Assembly: GCA_039810585.1 (NCBI GenBank)
Contig: JBDHXF010000002.1
Location: 118,416-182,415 of the forward strand
DNA length: 64,000 bases
Reading direction: 5' to 3'
DNA from: JBBATK01 sp039810585
GTDB taxonomy: Bacteria > Bacteroidota > Ignavibacteria > Kapaibacteriales > NICIL-2
Under the pieces are notes generated by a model, which ran no database searches, was not told the DNA's origin, and saw nothing but the letters and a program-made list of their open reading frames with translations. The position numbers and the translations under genes are program-made. This document shows positions 1 to 7,489 of the stretch, piece by piece (position 1 is the first letter of the stretch; every line of letters begins with the position of its first letter).

Positions 1-181
1 CGTTTGCCGCTGCCTTATCGGCGTTTGGTAATTCGGCTTCGATCTTGTTGAGGAAGGTCACATACCCTTTGTGGTGGGTGTTGTAATGCCAGTCGGTGGT
101 TTCGGGTGACATCACATTCTTCAACAATTCTTTTGCTTCATCATCGCTGTAGGGACGCGGATTGAATTTCCATTCTGCCAT
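1..181 (-). CDS. Superoxide dismutase (Fe/Mn type), N-terminal part, cut by window edge
   Basis: The enzyme converts superoxide to oxygen and hydrogen peroxide in the cytoplasm. Only the first 60 codons are in the window. They begin MAEWKFNPRPYSDDEAKELL and contain HYNTHHKGYV, the N-terminal alpha-hairpin signature of Fe/Mn-SODs; its first His is the metal ligand and HHxxY is typical of the family. The start at 181 is supported by a GAGGAG ribosome binding site a few bases upstream. It lies 67 bases downstream of sufA on the same strand, so it may be read through from the SUF operon. The metal (Fe or Mn) cannot be told, because the discriminating residues are outside the window. Confidence 0.85.
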   Translation of the reverse strand, partial: MAEWKFNPRPYSDDEAKELLKNVMSPETTDWHYNTHHKGYVTFLNKIEAELPNADKAAAN

Positions 182-199
182 AACACTCTCCTCGTAAAT

Positions 200-214
200 G
201 CGTGCGAAGCACGC
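200..214. repeat. Intergenic hairpin, GAA loop
   Basis: Arms GCGTGC and GCACGC surround a GAA loop in the 67-base gap between sufA and the superoxide dismutase gene. It belongs to a group of compact GC-rich hairpins seen in many intergenic spaces of this window. No U-run follows it in the direction of transcription, so it is not a classical terminator; it could be an attenuator or processing site. Confidence 0.5.
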
Positions 215-248
215 GTGAATAAAAAAATCTCTTGAATCACTTGTCAGC

Positions 249-665
249 TCAGACGCCAAACGACGAACCGCAGCCGCAGGTTTTTGTTGCGTTGGGATTG
301 TTGAAGGTAAATCCCTTGCCCATCAGGCCATCGCTGTAGTCGAGGGTAACACCCATGAGATAAAACAAGCTCTTGCTGTCGATAAACACCTGCACACCGT
401 CTGCTTCCAGAACGGCGTCTTGTGGCTTGGCGGCAGCGTCGAAGCCGAGGGTGTACGACAAGCCGGAGCAGCCACCGCCCTTGACGCCAACGCGTAGGCC
501 GTATTCAGCGGGGATGCTGTTTTGCTCCTTAATCTTGCGAACTTCGTTGAGGGCCTTGTTGGTGACCGCGATGTTATCCGACTCCTCGGCACCCACGATA
601 CCGGTCGAAATGCTGGTGACACCGAGGTCCTCAGCAGCGACGCGGGGATTGAGATCGATTTGCAT
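249..665 (-). CDS. sufA: SufA/IscA-type iron-sulfur carrier protein
   Basis: A-type carrier that receives Fe-S clusters from the SufBCD scaffold and passes them to apoproteins. The 138-residue protein has the HesB/IscA fold with the three conserved cysteines: C66 in GGGCSGLSY, and C130 and C132 in the C-terminal CGCGSSF. About 28 extra residues precede the usual core, which starts near ITNKAL-like NIAVTNKAL; a later start is possible, but AAAGGAC lies just upstream of the ATG used here. It is the last suf gene, 123 bases after the Rrf2 regulator. A TGACTTTG sequence at 688-695 differs by one base from the TAnnTTTG promoter element, so sufA may also have its own promoter. Confidence 0.93.
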   Translation of the reverse strand: MQIDLNPRVAAEDLGVTSISTGIVGAEESDNIAVTNKALNEVRKIKEQNSIPAEYGLRVGVKGGGCSGLSYTLGFDAAAKPQDAVLEADGVQVFIDSKSLFYLMGVTLDYSDGLMGKGFTFNNPNATKTCGCGSSFGV

Positions 666-788
666 AGTTGTCCTTTCGAGTAAATGACAAAGTCAAAAAT
701 CTGTTTTCCTTTTTTTGTCCTTGAGCCATTGCAACTGTGCAACAACGCCTAAGGATGTGAATGTCTCCGCCGTCGGTCCACTCAACTT

Positions 789-1235
789 CTAGCCAAGCTC
801 CAAGGCGACGAACTGCATGTTCTCGGGTGTTGGAGATACCAGTTCCGCAATCGTCATGGAGTCCAATGCCGTATCAATCACACTCTGCAGTTTCAGCAGA
901 GGATGCTTGATGGTGCAGTTGCCTTCGATAGAGCATGAGCCACTATCGTGTGTCCCACACTCAATCAGGTGCGCCCGTTCACCTTCCACTGCGCGAATGA
1001 CGGCTCGCACGGTGATTTCGTTTGCCGGACGTGCCAGCACAAATCCGCCGTTGACACCTTGAATGGACTGCACGATGCCGTGTTTTGACAAGGTACTCAT
1101 CACCTTTGCCAGCAATTCGAAACTGATGGAATAATGTTCGGCAATGGCTTTGACCGTGCAGAGATTTCCGCTGGCCATGCAGGTGTGCTGCAAGGCCAGA
1201 AGCGCGTACTCTACTTTTTTTGATAGTCGAAGCAT
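789..1235 (-). CDS. Rrf2-family transcriptional regulator, probable Fe-S sensor of the suf operon
   Basis: DNA-binding repressor of the IscR/NsrR/RirA superfamily. Residues 1-85 form the winged helix, with YALLAL near the start and the typical wing segment VNGGFVLARP. C93, C101 and C107 (CX7CX5C) match the cluster-ligand region of Fe-S-containing Rrf2 members. The position inside the suf operon, 21 bases after sufT, suggests autoregulation of Fe-S assembly by cluster status, as known for IscR-type regulators. A regulator late in the operon is unusual, since it is commonly the first gene. No clear Shine-Dalgarno precedes the ATG; translation may depend on coupling to sufT. NO sensing (NsrR-like) is an alternative. 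Confidence 0.88.
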   Translation of the reverse strand: MLRLSKKVEYALLALQHTCMASGNLCTVKAIAEHYSISFELLAKVMSTLSKHGIVQSIQGVNGGFVLARPANEITVRAVIRAVEGERAHLIECGTHDSGSCSIEGNCTIKHPLLKLQSVIDTALDSMTIAELVSPTPENMQFVALELG

Positions 1236-1256
1236 CGTGTCAATTGTCGTGAATGG

Positions 1257-1643
1257 CTACATCAATCCGAGTTCAAGCTTCACATATTCAGGCATCATAC
1301 TCATGTTCCAGGGTGGATCGAAAGTAAGGACCACCGCTGCATCGCTAATGCCGGGAGTGCGCTTGGCTGCCTCACCAACTTCAACCGGAAGGTAGCCGGC
1401 GGCCGGACAACCCGGTGCAGTGAGGGTCATGAGAATATGCGCCTTCATTTCTTTGTCGATGGTGACGTCGTAGATCAATCCCAAATCGTAAATATTCATC
1501 GGGATTTCCGGATCGTACACGGTCTTCAAATGTTCAATCACGCGTTCCTTCAACTCAGCCACAGAGCCATGTGCAGAGTTTTCGACGGACGTGTGTTCCA
1601 CTGATTCGGACGGTCGGCTTTCGGATTGTTCAGACGTTTCCAT
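1257..1643 (-). CDS. sufT: SufT-like DUF59/MIP18 family Fe-S maturation factor
   Basis: Small maturation factor of the MIP18/PaaD-like family that helps load Fe-S clusters on target proteins. After an acidic, low-complexity N-terminus of about 25 residues, the 128-residue product shows DPEIPMNIYDLGLIY, the family signature, and LTAPGCPAAGYLP with the conserved cysteine; the end matches the usual VVLTFDPPW segment. Its ATG overlaps the sufU stop as TGATG, so translation is coupled. Annotation as SufT rests on domain and operon position; the family also includes phenylacetate-pathway PaaD, which the context excludes. Confidence 0.88.
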   Translation of the reverse strand: METSEQSESRPSESVEHTSVENSAHGSVAELKERVIEHLKTVYDPEIPMNIYDLGLIYDVTIDKEMKAHILMTLTAPGCPAAGYLPVEVGEAAKRTPGISDAAVVLTFDPPWNMSMMPEYVKLELGLM

Positions 1644-2107
1644 CAGCTATTCTCCGTGGTTGCAACACCCATTCCGTGCAGTGCATTCTTTGCGGTGTGC
1701 ATCGCCAGCGTTGCACATTTGATGCGGACCGGAAACTCGCGCACACCGCCAATGACGTTGAGCTTTCCGAGCAAGGGATCTTCGTCGGCATCAACGTCGG
1801 CTGTGACACTCGTTTGAAAGGCTGCGAACAACTTCTCCGCTTCATCCACACTCTTGCCCTTCAGCTCGTCCGTCATGATCGAGGCTGAAGCTTTGCTGAT
1901 TGCACAGCCTTCACCCTCAAAGCGCACATCCTGAATCACACCGTTCCGTACATCCAAGGTCAGATGCAAATGATCGCCGCACAGCGGATTGAATCCATCC
2001 GCCTCATGCGTAGGGTGATCGAGACGGCCGAAGTTGTGAGGCGATTTGTTGTGATCAAGAATTACTTCCTGATACAACTCGCGCAGGGCATCGTTTTCGT
2101 GAAGCAT
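1643..2107 (-). CDS. sufU: SufU-type zinc-dependent sulfur transfer protein
   Basis: Accepts persulfide sulfur from SufS and passes it to the SufBCD scaffold. The 154-residue product carries the zinc ligands expected for SufU: C43 and D45 in PLCGDHL, C68 in GEGCAISKAS and C131 in IKCATLAM. The longer distance between the second and third cysteines, compared with IscU, is the SufU hallmark. I chose the ATG at 2107 (MLHENDALRELY) because AAAGGAAC lies just upstream; an in-frame ATG at 2143 would add 12 residues. It follows sufS by about 110 bases that hold a hairpin, and overlaps sufT. Confidence 0.93.
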   Translation of the reverse strand: MLHENDALRELYQEVILDHNKSPHNFGRLDHPTHEADGFNPLCGDHLHLTLDVRNGVIQDVRFEGEGCAISKASASIMTDELKGKSVDEAEKLFAAFQTSVTADVDADEDPLLGKLNVIGGVREFPVRIKCATLAMHTAKNALHGMGVATTENS

Positions 2108-2184
2108 GATGTGTTCCTTTCTGTCCGCCTGACACGCTGACATGTTGCAAACACAGTCGTCAGGGTGTCTTCTTCTTCATAGCG

Positions 2185-2199
2185 GCAGCCTTTGGCTGC
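2185..2199. repeat. Intergenic hairpin between sufS and sufU
   Basis: GCAGCC and GGCTGC arms enclose TTT within the roughly 110-base gap between two genes that should act in one operon. It may attenuate or stabilise the segmented suf transcript. Same style as the other GC-rich intergenic hairpins in this window. Confidence 0.45.
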
Positions 2200-2218
2200 G
2201 CGCTGTTTATCATCAGGA

Positions 2219-3436
2219 CTATGCAAAGAAGCTGATGACCTTCTTTAGTGCCTCCACACAGCGATCGATTTCGTCGCGTGTGTTGTAGAGGGCAAATGAC
2301 ACTCGATTTGTTGCCGGTACGCCAAAGCGTTTCATCAGCGGTTGCACGCAGTGATGTCCCGCTCTGATGGCCACTCCCTCACGATCGAGGAAAGTCCCGA
2401 CATCGTGAGGATGAATATTCTTGATCGTAAACGAAATCACACCTGCCTTGTGCTCGGCCGTTCCGATAATGCGCAGCTCGTCAATCTGTGCAAAGACATC
2501 CGTGGCATAGTGCAGGAGTGCTTGCTCATGATCTGCAATTGCCTGCACTCCTATGGCGCTCACATAGTCCAGCGCTGCGGCCAGTCCAATGGTATCGGCG
2601 ATGTTGGGTGTACCGGCTTCGAACTTATTCGGCAGATGATTGAAGGTGGTCTTTTCAAAGCTCACCATACTAATCATGTCGCCGCCACCCATGAACGGTG
2701 GCATGGCATCAAGCAACTCTTGCTTTCCGTAGAGTGCGCCAATGCCGGTGGGACCGTAGACTTTGTGACCGGAAAAGGCTAGAAAATCGCAATCCAAATC
2801 TTGAACATCAATCACCGTATGCGGGGTTGCCTGTGCGGCATCGACCAGCACCTTGGCTCCGACAGCATGGGCGGCGCTGATGATGTCCTTCACCGGATTT
2901 ATCGTCCCAAGTGCATTCGACACATACACGATGCCCACCAGACGAGTGCGCTCCGAGAGTAAGGCGCGAAAGGCATCCATGTCCAGCTCGCCACGGTCGT
3001 TCACCGGAATGACCTTGATCGTAGCACCAACACGGTCGCAGAGCATTTGCCAAGGCACGATGTTGGAGTGATGCTCCATGTGCGAGAGCAGGATCTCGTC
3101 ACCTTCGCCCAGATTCGTCGTGCCGTAGGCATGCGCCACAAGATTTACGGCTTCCGTTGTGCCACGTGTGAAAATCACTTCCTGCTGATGGGCGGCGTTG
3201 ATGAAACGTCTCACTGTTTCGCGCGCTTCGTCGTACTCGCGAGTAGCTTTCTGACTGAGCGCGTGCACACCGCGGTGAACGTTGGAGTTGGTGTGTTGGT
3301 AGTAGTCGACAATGCGATCGATCACCGCTTGCGGCTTTTGAGTCGTAGCTGCATTGTCGAGGTAGACCAAATCCTTGTCGTACACTTTGGTACTGAGGAT
3401 GGGAAAATCTGCACGATGTTTCGTCAGGTCAGTCAT
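2219..3436 (-). CDS. sufS: SufS cysteine desulfurase
   Basis: PLP enzyme (class V aminotransferase fold, group II desulfurase) that takes sulfur from cysteine, leaving alanine and an enzyme persulfide. The 405-residue length is normal. K225 in FSGHKVYGP is the PLP lysine, and C363 in RAGHHCVQPLM is the persulfide cysteine. Other family segments are present, such as LDNAATTQKP near the N-terminus and RGTTEAVNLVA. It overlaps sufD by four bases (ATGA), indicating translational coupling. The partner here is SufU rather than SufE, as no sufE is present. Confidence 0.97.
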   Translation of the reverse strand: MTDLTKHRADFPILSTKVYDKDLVYLDNAATTQKPQAVIDRIVDYYQHTNSNVHRGVHALSQKATREYDEARETVRRFINAAHQQEVIFTRGTTEAVNLVAHAYGTTNLGEGDEILLSHMEHHSNIVPWQMLCDRVGATIKVIPVNDRGELDMDAFRALLSERTRLVGIVYVSNALGTINPVKDIISAAHAVGAKVLVDAAQATPHTVIDVQDLDCDFLAFSGHKVYGPTGIGALYGKQELLDAMPPFMGGGDMISMVSFEKTTFNHLPNKFEAGTPNIADTIGLAAALDYVSAIGVQAIADHEQALLHYATDVFAQIDELRIIGTAEHKAGVISFTIKNIHPHDVGTFLDREGVAIRAGHHCVQPLMKRFGVPATNRVSFALYNTRDEIDRCVEALKKVISFFA

Positions 3437-4782
3437 CGCGAGGCCACTCCCTTGTGATCCATATGCTGTGCAGCATTCTCAGCAGAGCGCTGCAACAACT
3501 GCGCTTCAATCTTTGCGTCGATCCAGCTTCGTAACGATTCCAACCCGATGGACGCCGTCACTTCTTCGGCGAAGGCGCAGAGCAGCAACGCGCGAGCTTG
3601 TGCCTCACCGATACCGCGAGCTCGCAGGTAGAATAAAGCTTCATCGTCCAGTTTACCAACGGTGCAGCCGTGCGAACACTTCACATCGTCGGCGAAGATT
3701 TCGAGTTGGGGTTTGGTGTTGACGCTGGCGGTGTCGGACAGTACAACATTGCGGTTGGACTGATAGGCAAGAGTTTTCTGCGCGTCTTGTCGCACGAAGA
3801 TTTTCCCATTAAACACCGCATGCGCCGATCCGTCCACGATGCCCTTAAAGAGTTCGTTGGAGTGACAATGCGGCGTGGCATGATCCATCACCGTGTGGTT
3901 GTCCACCACCGTCGAACCACCAACGCAGTACACGCCAAGCATGTGCGCTTCTGCGGCACTTTCAGCTAGTCGAGTGCTGACGGTGTTACGGACCAGACTT
4001 CCGCTCAGCGTGGTGCTCACGATTTCTGTGCGGCTGGCTGCGTCCTGCTCCATGTGCATGGTGTTGATCATCGTCGCGTTTGTCACATCGTCTTGCACTA
4101 ACACGCAGTGCAGCTGCGCGCTGTTGCCCACAACACATTCACACACCTGGTTGCACAAACTTGGCTGCGAGCCGATGGTTTGCGTGCGCATGATAACCTT
4201 CACTGAGGCATGGTGATCAAGCACAAGCAGGTGTCGAGGTTGCACCATTGTGGCCTGTTCTCGGGCGTCCATCACGTTTAGGATGAGCAGCTCATGTTCC
4301 ACTGTTTGATTGGCGGCCACGGAAATAAAAACACCGTCTTCCAAGCAAGCAGCATTGGCAGCCACGAAGGCATTGTTCTCAGCACTGAGGTAGCGTCCTA
4401 CATGTTGATCTATCACCACAGCATGCTCGCCGTAGGCGGCATGTAAGCTGAGGGCTTGAACGTTGGTATCGATCAGCGAGCTCCACTCAGACTTGAAGCG
4501 ACCGTTCACAAAGACAAGAACGTTGAGCTCGGTTGTATCGATGAAGGCTGGGATGTCATTGCGCTGCAAAGTCGATTCCACGCTTGCTGCGTAGCTGTTC
4601 TTCACCACAGCGCTGAGGTTGACGTATTTCCATTCTTCATCGCGTTGGGTGGGAAAGTCCACCGAACTGAAATGAGTAAAGGCGTCACGGCGCGTATGGT
4701 GCCATCCGGTATTTCGCAGACCGTTGAGAGCAGCTTCGCTGCGCTCGTAATACTCAGCAATGCTTTGTTTCAATGCAGTCAT
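3433..4782 (-). CDS. sufD: SufD, scaffold subunit of the SufBCD complex
   Basis: Beta-helical subunit that pairs with SufB on the SufC ATPase dimer and takes part in iron entry and cluster assembly. The 449-residue protein has the family's N-terminal helical part with RDEEWKYVNLS, a long beta-helix core, and the conserved C-terminal segment DVKCSHGCTVGKLDDEALFY, followed by RARGI. The sufC stop and the sufD start are one base apart. SufD is more divergent than SufB, as usual. Confidence 0.95.
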   Translation of the reverse strand: MTALKQSIAEYYERSEAALNGLRNTGWHHTRRDAFTHFSSVDFPTQRDEEWKYVNLSAVVKNSYAASVESTLQRNDIPAFIDTTELNVLVFVNGRFKSEWSSLIDTNVQALSLHAAYGEHAVVIDQHVGRYLSAENNAFVAANAACLEDGVFISVAANQTVEHELLILNVMDAREQATMVQPRHLLVLDHHASVKVIMRTQTIGSQPSLCNQVCECVVGNSAQLHCVLVQDDVTNATMINTMHMEQDAASRTEIVSTTLSGSLVRNTVSTRLAESAAEAHMLGVYCVGGSTVVDNHTVMDHATPHCHSNELFKGIVDGSAHAVFNGKIFVRQDAQKTLAYQSNRNVVLSDTASVNTKPQLEIFADDVKCSHGCTVGKLDDEALFYLRARGIGEAQARALLLCAFAEEVTASIGLESLRSWIDAKIEAQLLQRSAENAAQHMDHKGVASR

Positions 4783-4783
4783 G

Positions 4784-5545
4784 TCAGGCTGTTGCCTCCT
4801 CTTTCACCCAGTCGTATCCTTTGGCTTCGAGTTCAAGAGCGAGTTCTTTGGGACCGCTCATGACGATTTTTCCTTTGACCAGCACATGCACCACATCGGG
4901 AATGATGTAGTCGAGCAAGCGTTGGTAGTGCGTGATGACGATGGTGGCGTTGTCTTTGCTCTTCAGGGAGTTGACGCCGTGTGAGACAATTTTCAAGGCG
5001 TCGATGTCAAGTCCTGAATCCGTTTCATCAAGGATGGAGAGCGACGGTTCGAGCATGGCCATCTGGAATATTTCGTTGCGCTTCTTTTCGCCGCCGCTAA
5101 AACCCTCGTTGAGCGAGCGGGAGAAGAAGGCGGGATCCATTTCCACGAGGCTAGCGCGTTGTTTCATCACCTTGAGGAACTCCATGGCGTCGAGCGCGTT
5201 GAGTCCTCTGTGCTTGCGCACTTCGTTTACCGCTGTCTTGAGAAAGTTTGCCGTCGACACCCCCGGAATTTCCACAGGATATTGAAAGGCAACAAACACA
5301 CCCTCGCGAGCGCGGTCTTCAGGACTGAGCTCAAGCAGGTCGATGCCCTTGTACAGTACTTGTCCGCCGGTGACTTCATAGTCTTGTCGACCGGACAACA
5401 CCGATGCCAAGGTGCTCTTTCCGGAACCATTGGGTCCCATAATGGCATGCACCTCACCAGGATTGACACTGAGCGAAATGCCCTTTAAAATTTCTTTGTC
5501 CTCCACCGTGGCTCGAAGGTCACGTATTTCCAACATTGCACTCAT
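4784..5545 (-). CDS. sufC: SufC, ATPase subunit of the SufBCD complex
   Basis: ABC-type ATPase that drives conformational change of SufB-SufD during cluster assembly; it is soluble and not a transporter. Walker A GPNGSGKS is near residues 37-44, the signature is FSGGEKKRNEI, and Walker B runs SILDETDSGLD, the ETDSGLD form typical of SufC. I place the start at 5545 (MSAMLEIRDL) because AAGGAG lies 12 bases upstream; a TTG directly after that AAGGAG would be too close to the site. The 253-residue length is normal. Confidence 0.97.
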   Translation of the reverse strand: MSAMLEIRDLRATVEDKEILKGISLSVNPGEVHAIMGPNGSGKSTLASVLSGRQDYEVTGGQVLYKGIDLLELSPEDRAREGVFVAFQYPVEIPGVSTANFLKTAVNEVRKHRGLNALDAMEFLKVMKQRASLVEMDPAFFSRSLNEGFSGGEKKRNEIFQMAMLEPSLSILDETDSGLDIDALKIVSHGVNSLKSKDNATIVITHYQRLLDYIIPDVVHVLVKGKIVMSGPKELALELEAKGYDWVKEEATA

Positions 5546-5645
5546 GCTTGTAATCAACTCCTTGACGTTGCTTTTGAATTGTTTTATTCTTGCAGGCTTC
5601 GCCTCAGCTCTCTTGATGCGTAACGATGCCTAAGCCTCAGCCGTT

Positions 5646-7094
5646 CTAACCGACACTGCCTTCCAACGAAATCGCTAAGAGCTTTTGTGCTTCTACAGCA
5701 AACTCCATAGGCAATTGTTTTAAAACTTCTTTTGCGTAGCCATTGATGATCATGGCCACCGCATCCTCAGTACTAATGCCACGCTGATTGCAGTAGAACA
5801 GAATATCCTCGCCGATCTTCGACGTCGTTGCCTCGTGCTCAACCTGAGCCGTCGGATTGCTATACACATCGATGTACGGAAAGGTATGCGCGCCACACTG
5901 ATCACCGAGAAGCAAGGAATCGCATTGCGAAAAATTGCGGGCGTTGAGTGCCGAGGCATTCACCCGAACCTGGCCACGATAAGAGTTTTGACTTCGGCCG
6001 GCTGAGATTCCCTTGCTCACGATTCGCGACTTGGTGTTCTTGCCCATGTGGATCATCTTCGATCCTGTGTCAGCTTGCTGGTAGTTGTTGGTTACGGCAA
6101 CTGAGTAGAACTCTCCTACTGAATCGTCACCCTTCAGGATAACGCTCGGGTACTTCCAAGTGATTGCAGAACCGGTTTCCACTTGTGTCCACGAAATCTT
6201 TGCGCGCTCGCCGTTGCAAATACCGCGCTTGGTCACAAAGTTGTAGATACCACCCTTGCCTTCTTTATCGCCCGGATACCAATTCTGCACAGTTGAATAT
6301 TTCACTTCAGCATCCTTCTGGGCAACGATTTCCACCACAGCCGCGTGCAACTGGTTCTCGTCGCGCATGGGGGCAGTACAGCCCTCGAGGTAGCTCACAT
6401 AGGCGCCTTCCTCGGCCACAATAAGGGTGCGCTCGAATTGTCCGGTGTTGGCAGCATTGATACGGAAGTAGGTGCTCAGTTCCATGGGACAACGCACGCC
6501 GGCCGGGATGTGACAGAACGAGCCATCACTAAACACCGCCGCATTGAGAGAAGCAAAGAAATTGTCGGTATGCGGAACCACACTTCCTAAATACTTGCGA
6601 ACTAGATCACCGTGCTCGCGAATAGCCTCACTCATAGAGCAGAAGATGATATCCATGCTTGCAAGTTTTTCACGAAAGGTGGTAGCAACGCTCACGGAAT
6701 CGAACACCGCATCAACCGCAACACCGCTCAAACGCTCCTGTTCGGCCAGTGAAATCCCGAGCTTCTCGAAGGTGGCGCGAAGCTCCGGATCGACTTCATT
6801 CATGGAGTTCAACGTTGGCTTCTTCTTCGGTTCTGCGTAGTAGCTAATCGCGTTGTAATCCACCTTTGCATAGTGCACGTTCGCCCATGACGGTTCCAAC
6901 ATAGTGAGCCAATGGCGATATGCTTTGAGACGATACTCCAACATCCATTCCGGCTCGTTTTTCTTTGCGGAAATCATGCGAATCACATCCTCACTCAAAC
7001 CCTGAGGGATGATGTCTTGCTCCACATTGGACACAAAACCAAACTCGTAGTCACGACTCGTGATTTCCTGCAGGATATCGGTATTTTCAGACAT
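5646..7094 (-). CDS. sufB: SufB, Fe-S cluster scaffold subunit
   Basis: Scaffold on which the Fe-S cluster is assembled. The 482-residue protein contains the typical NWYPGDKEGKGGIYNFVTKR segment, GKNTKSRIVSKGIS, and SQCDSLLLGDQCGAHTFPY with the conserved cysteine and Asp/His of the SufB core. It is the first gene of the operon; sufC follows after about 100 bases. Upstream, TATTTTCG at 7119-7126 (minus strand) differs by one base from TAnnTTTG and could be the -7 element of the operon promoter, about 25 bases before the start. Confidence 0.97.
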   Translation of the reverse strand: MSENTDILQEITSRDYEFGFVSNVEQDIIPQGLSEDVIRMISAKKNEPEWMLEYRLKAYRHWLTMLEPSWANVHYAKVDYNAISYYAEPKKKPTLNSMNEVDPELRATFEKLGISLAEQERLSGVAVDAVFDSVSVATTFREKLASMDIIFCSMSEAIREHGDLVRKYLGSVVPHTDNFFASLNAAVFSDGSFCHIPAGVRCPMELSTYFRINAANTGQFERTLIVAEEGAYVSYLEGCTAPMRDENQLHAAVVEIVAQKDAEVKYSTVQNWYPGDKEGKGGIYNFVTKRGICNGERAKISWTQVETGSAITWKYPSVILKGDDSVGEFYSVAVTNNYQQADTGSKMIHMGKNTKSRIVSKGISAGRSQNSYRGQVRVNASALNARNFSQCDSLLLGDQCGAHTFPYIDVYSNPTAQVEHEATTSKIGEDILFYCNQRGISTEDAVAMIINGYAKEVLKQLPMEFAVEAQKLLAISLEGSVG

Positions 7095-7204
7095 AATACT
7101 GATGCTCTAGTGTTGACACGAAAATACGATAAGATTAGTCGGATTTGTAGGTAAAATATTGCACACCATACCGAATACACCCTTTTTAACGTTTTTTGAC
7201 GGAA

Positions 7205-7411
7205 GCGAGTGGCTCGAGTTAGCAGTAGCGAGTGGCTCGAGTTAGCGGTAGCGAGTGGCTCGAGTTGCCGGTAGCGAGTGGCTCGAGTTAGCAGCAGCGA
7301 GTGGCTCGAGTTAGCAGTAGCAAGTGGTTCGAGTTAGCAGTAGCGAGTGGCTCGCCTTGCCAGTAGCGAGTGGCTCGCTTTAGCGGTAGCGAGTGGCTCG
7401 ATCAGCCTGTC
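7205..7411. repeat. Nine-copy 23-bp tandem repeat
   Basis: Nine direct copies start at 7205, 7228, 7251, 7274, 7297, 7320, 7343, 7366 and 7389, exactly 23 bp apart with no spacers. The core GCGAGTGGCTCGAG is almost invariant and holds a small inverted repeat, CGAG-TGG-CTCG; the remaining positions vary slightly (TTAGCAGTA, TTAGCGGTA, TTGCCGGTA). The last three units are the most divergent. It lies between the sufB promoter region and the terminator of the gene ending at 7490, so it is probably untranscribed. It could be an ordered protein-binding array or a minisatellite. It is not CRISPR, as there are no spacers. Confidence 0.93.
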
Positions 7412-7427
7412 ACGAGGATCAAAAACG

Positions 7428-7464
7428 AGAAAGGGACTCAGCCGATGAGGCTGAGTCCCTTTCT
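7428..7464 (-). terminator. Rho-independent terminator of the SBBP/Ig protein gene
   Basis: A perfect 16-bp stem (AGAAAGGGACTCAGCC and its complement) with a 5-base loop. On the minus strand it is followed by CG and then TTTTT. It sits 26 bases after the stop codon at 7490. Confidence 0.88.
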
Positions 7465-7489
7465 AAAACTGACCTTCAGAAATAGACTC

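Noticed and set aside
7205..7411. CRISPR array
   Set aside because: Repeats are contiguous without spacers, and no cas gene is in the window.
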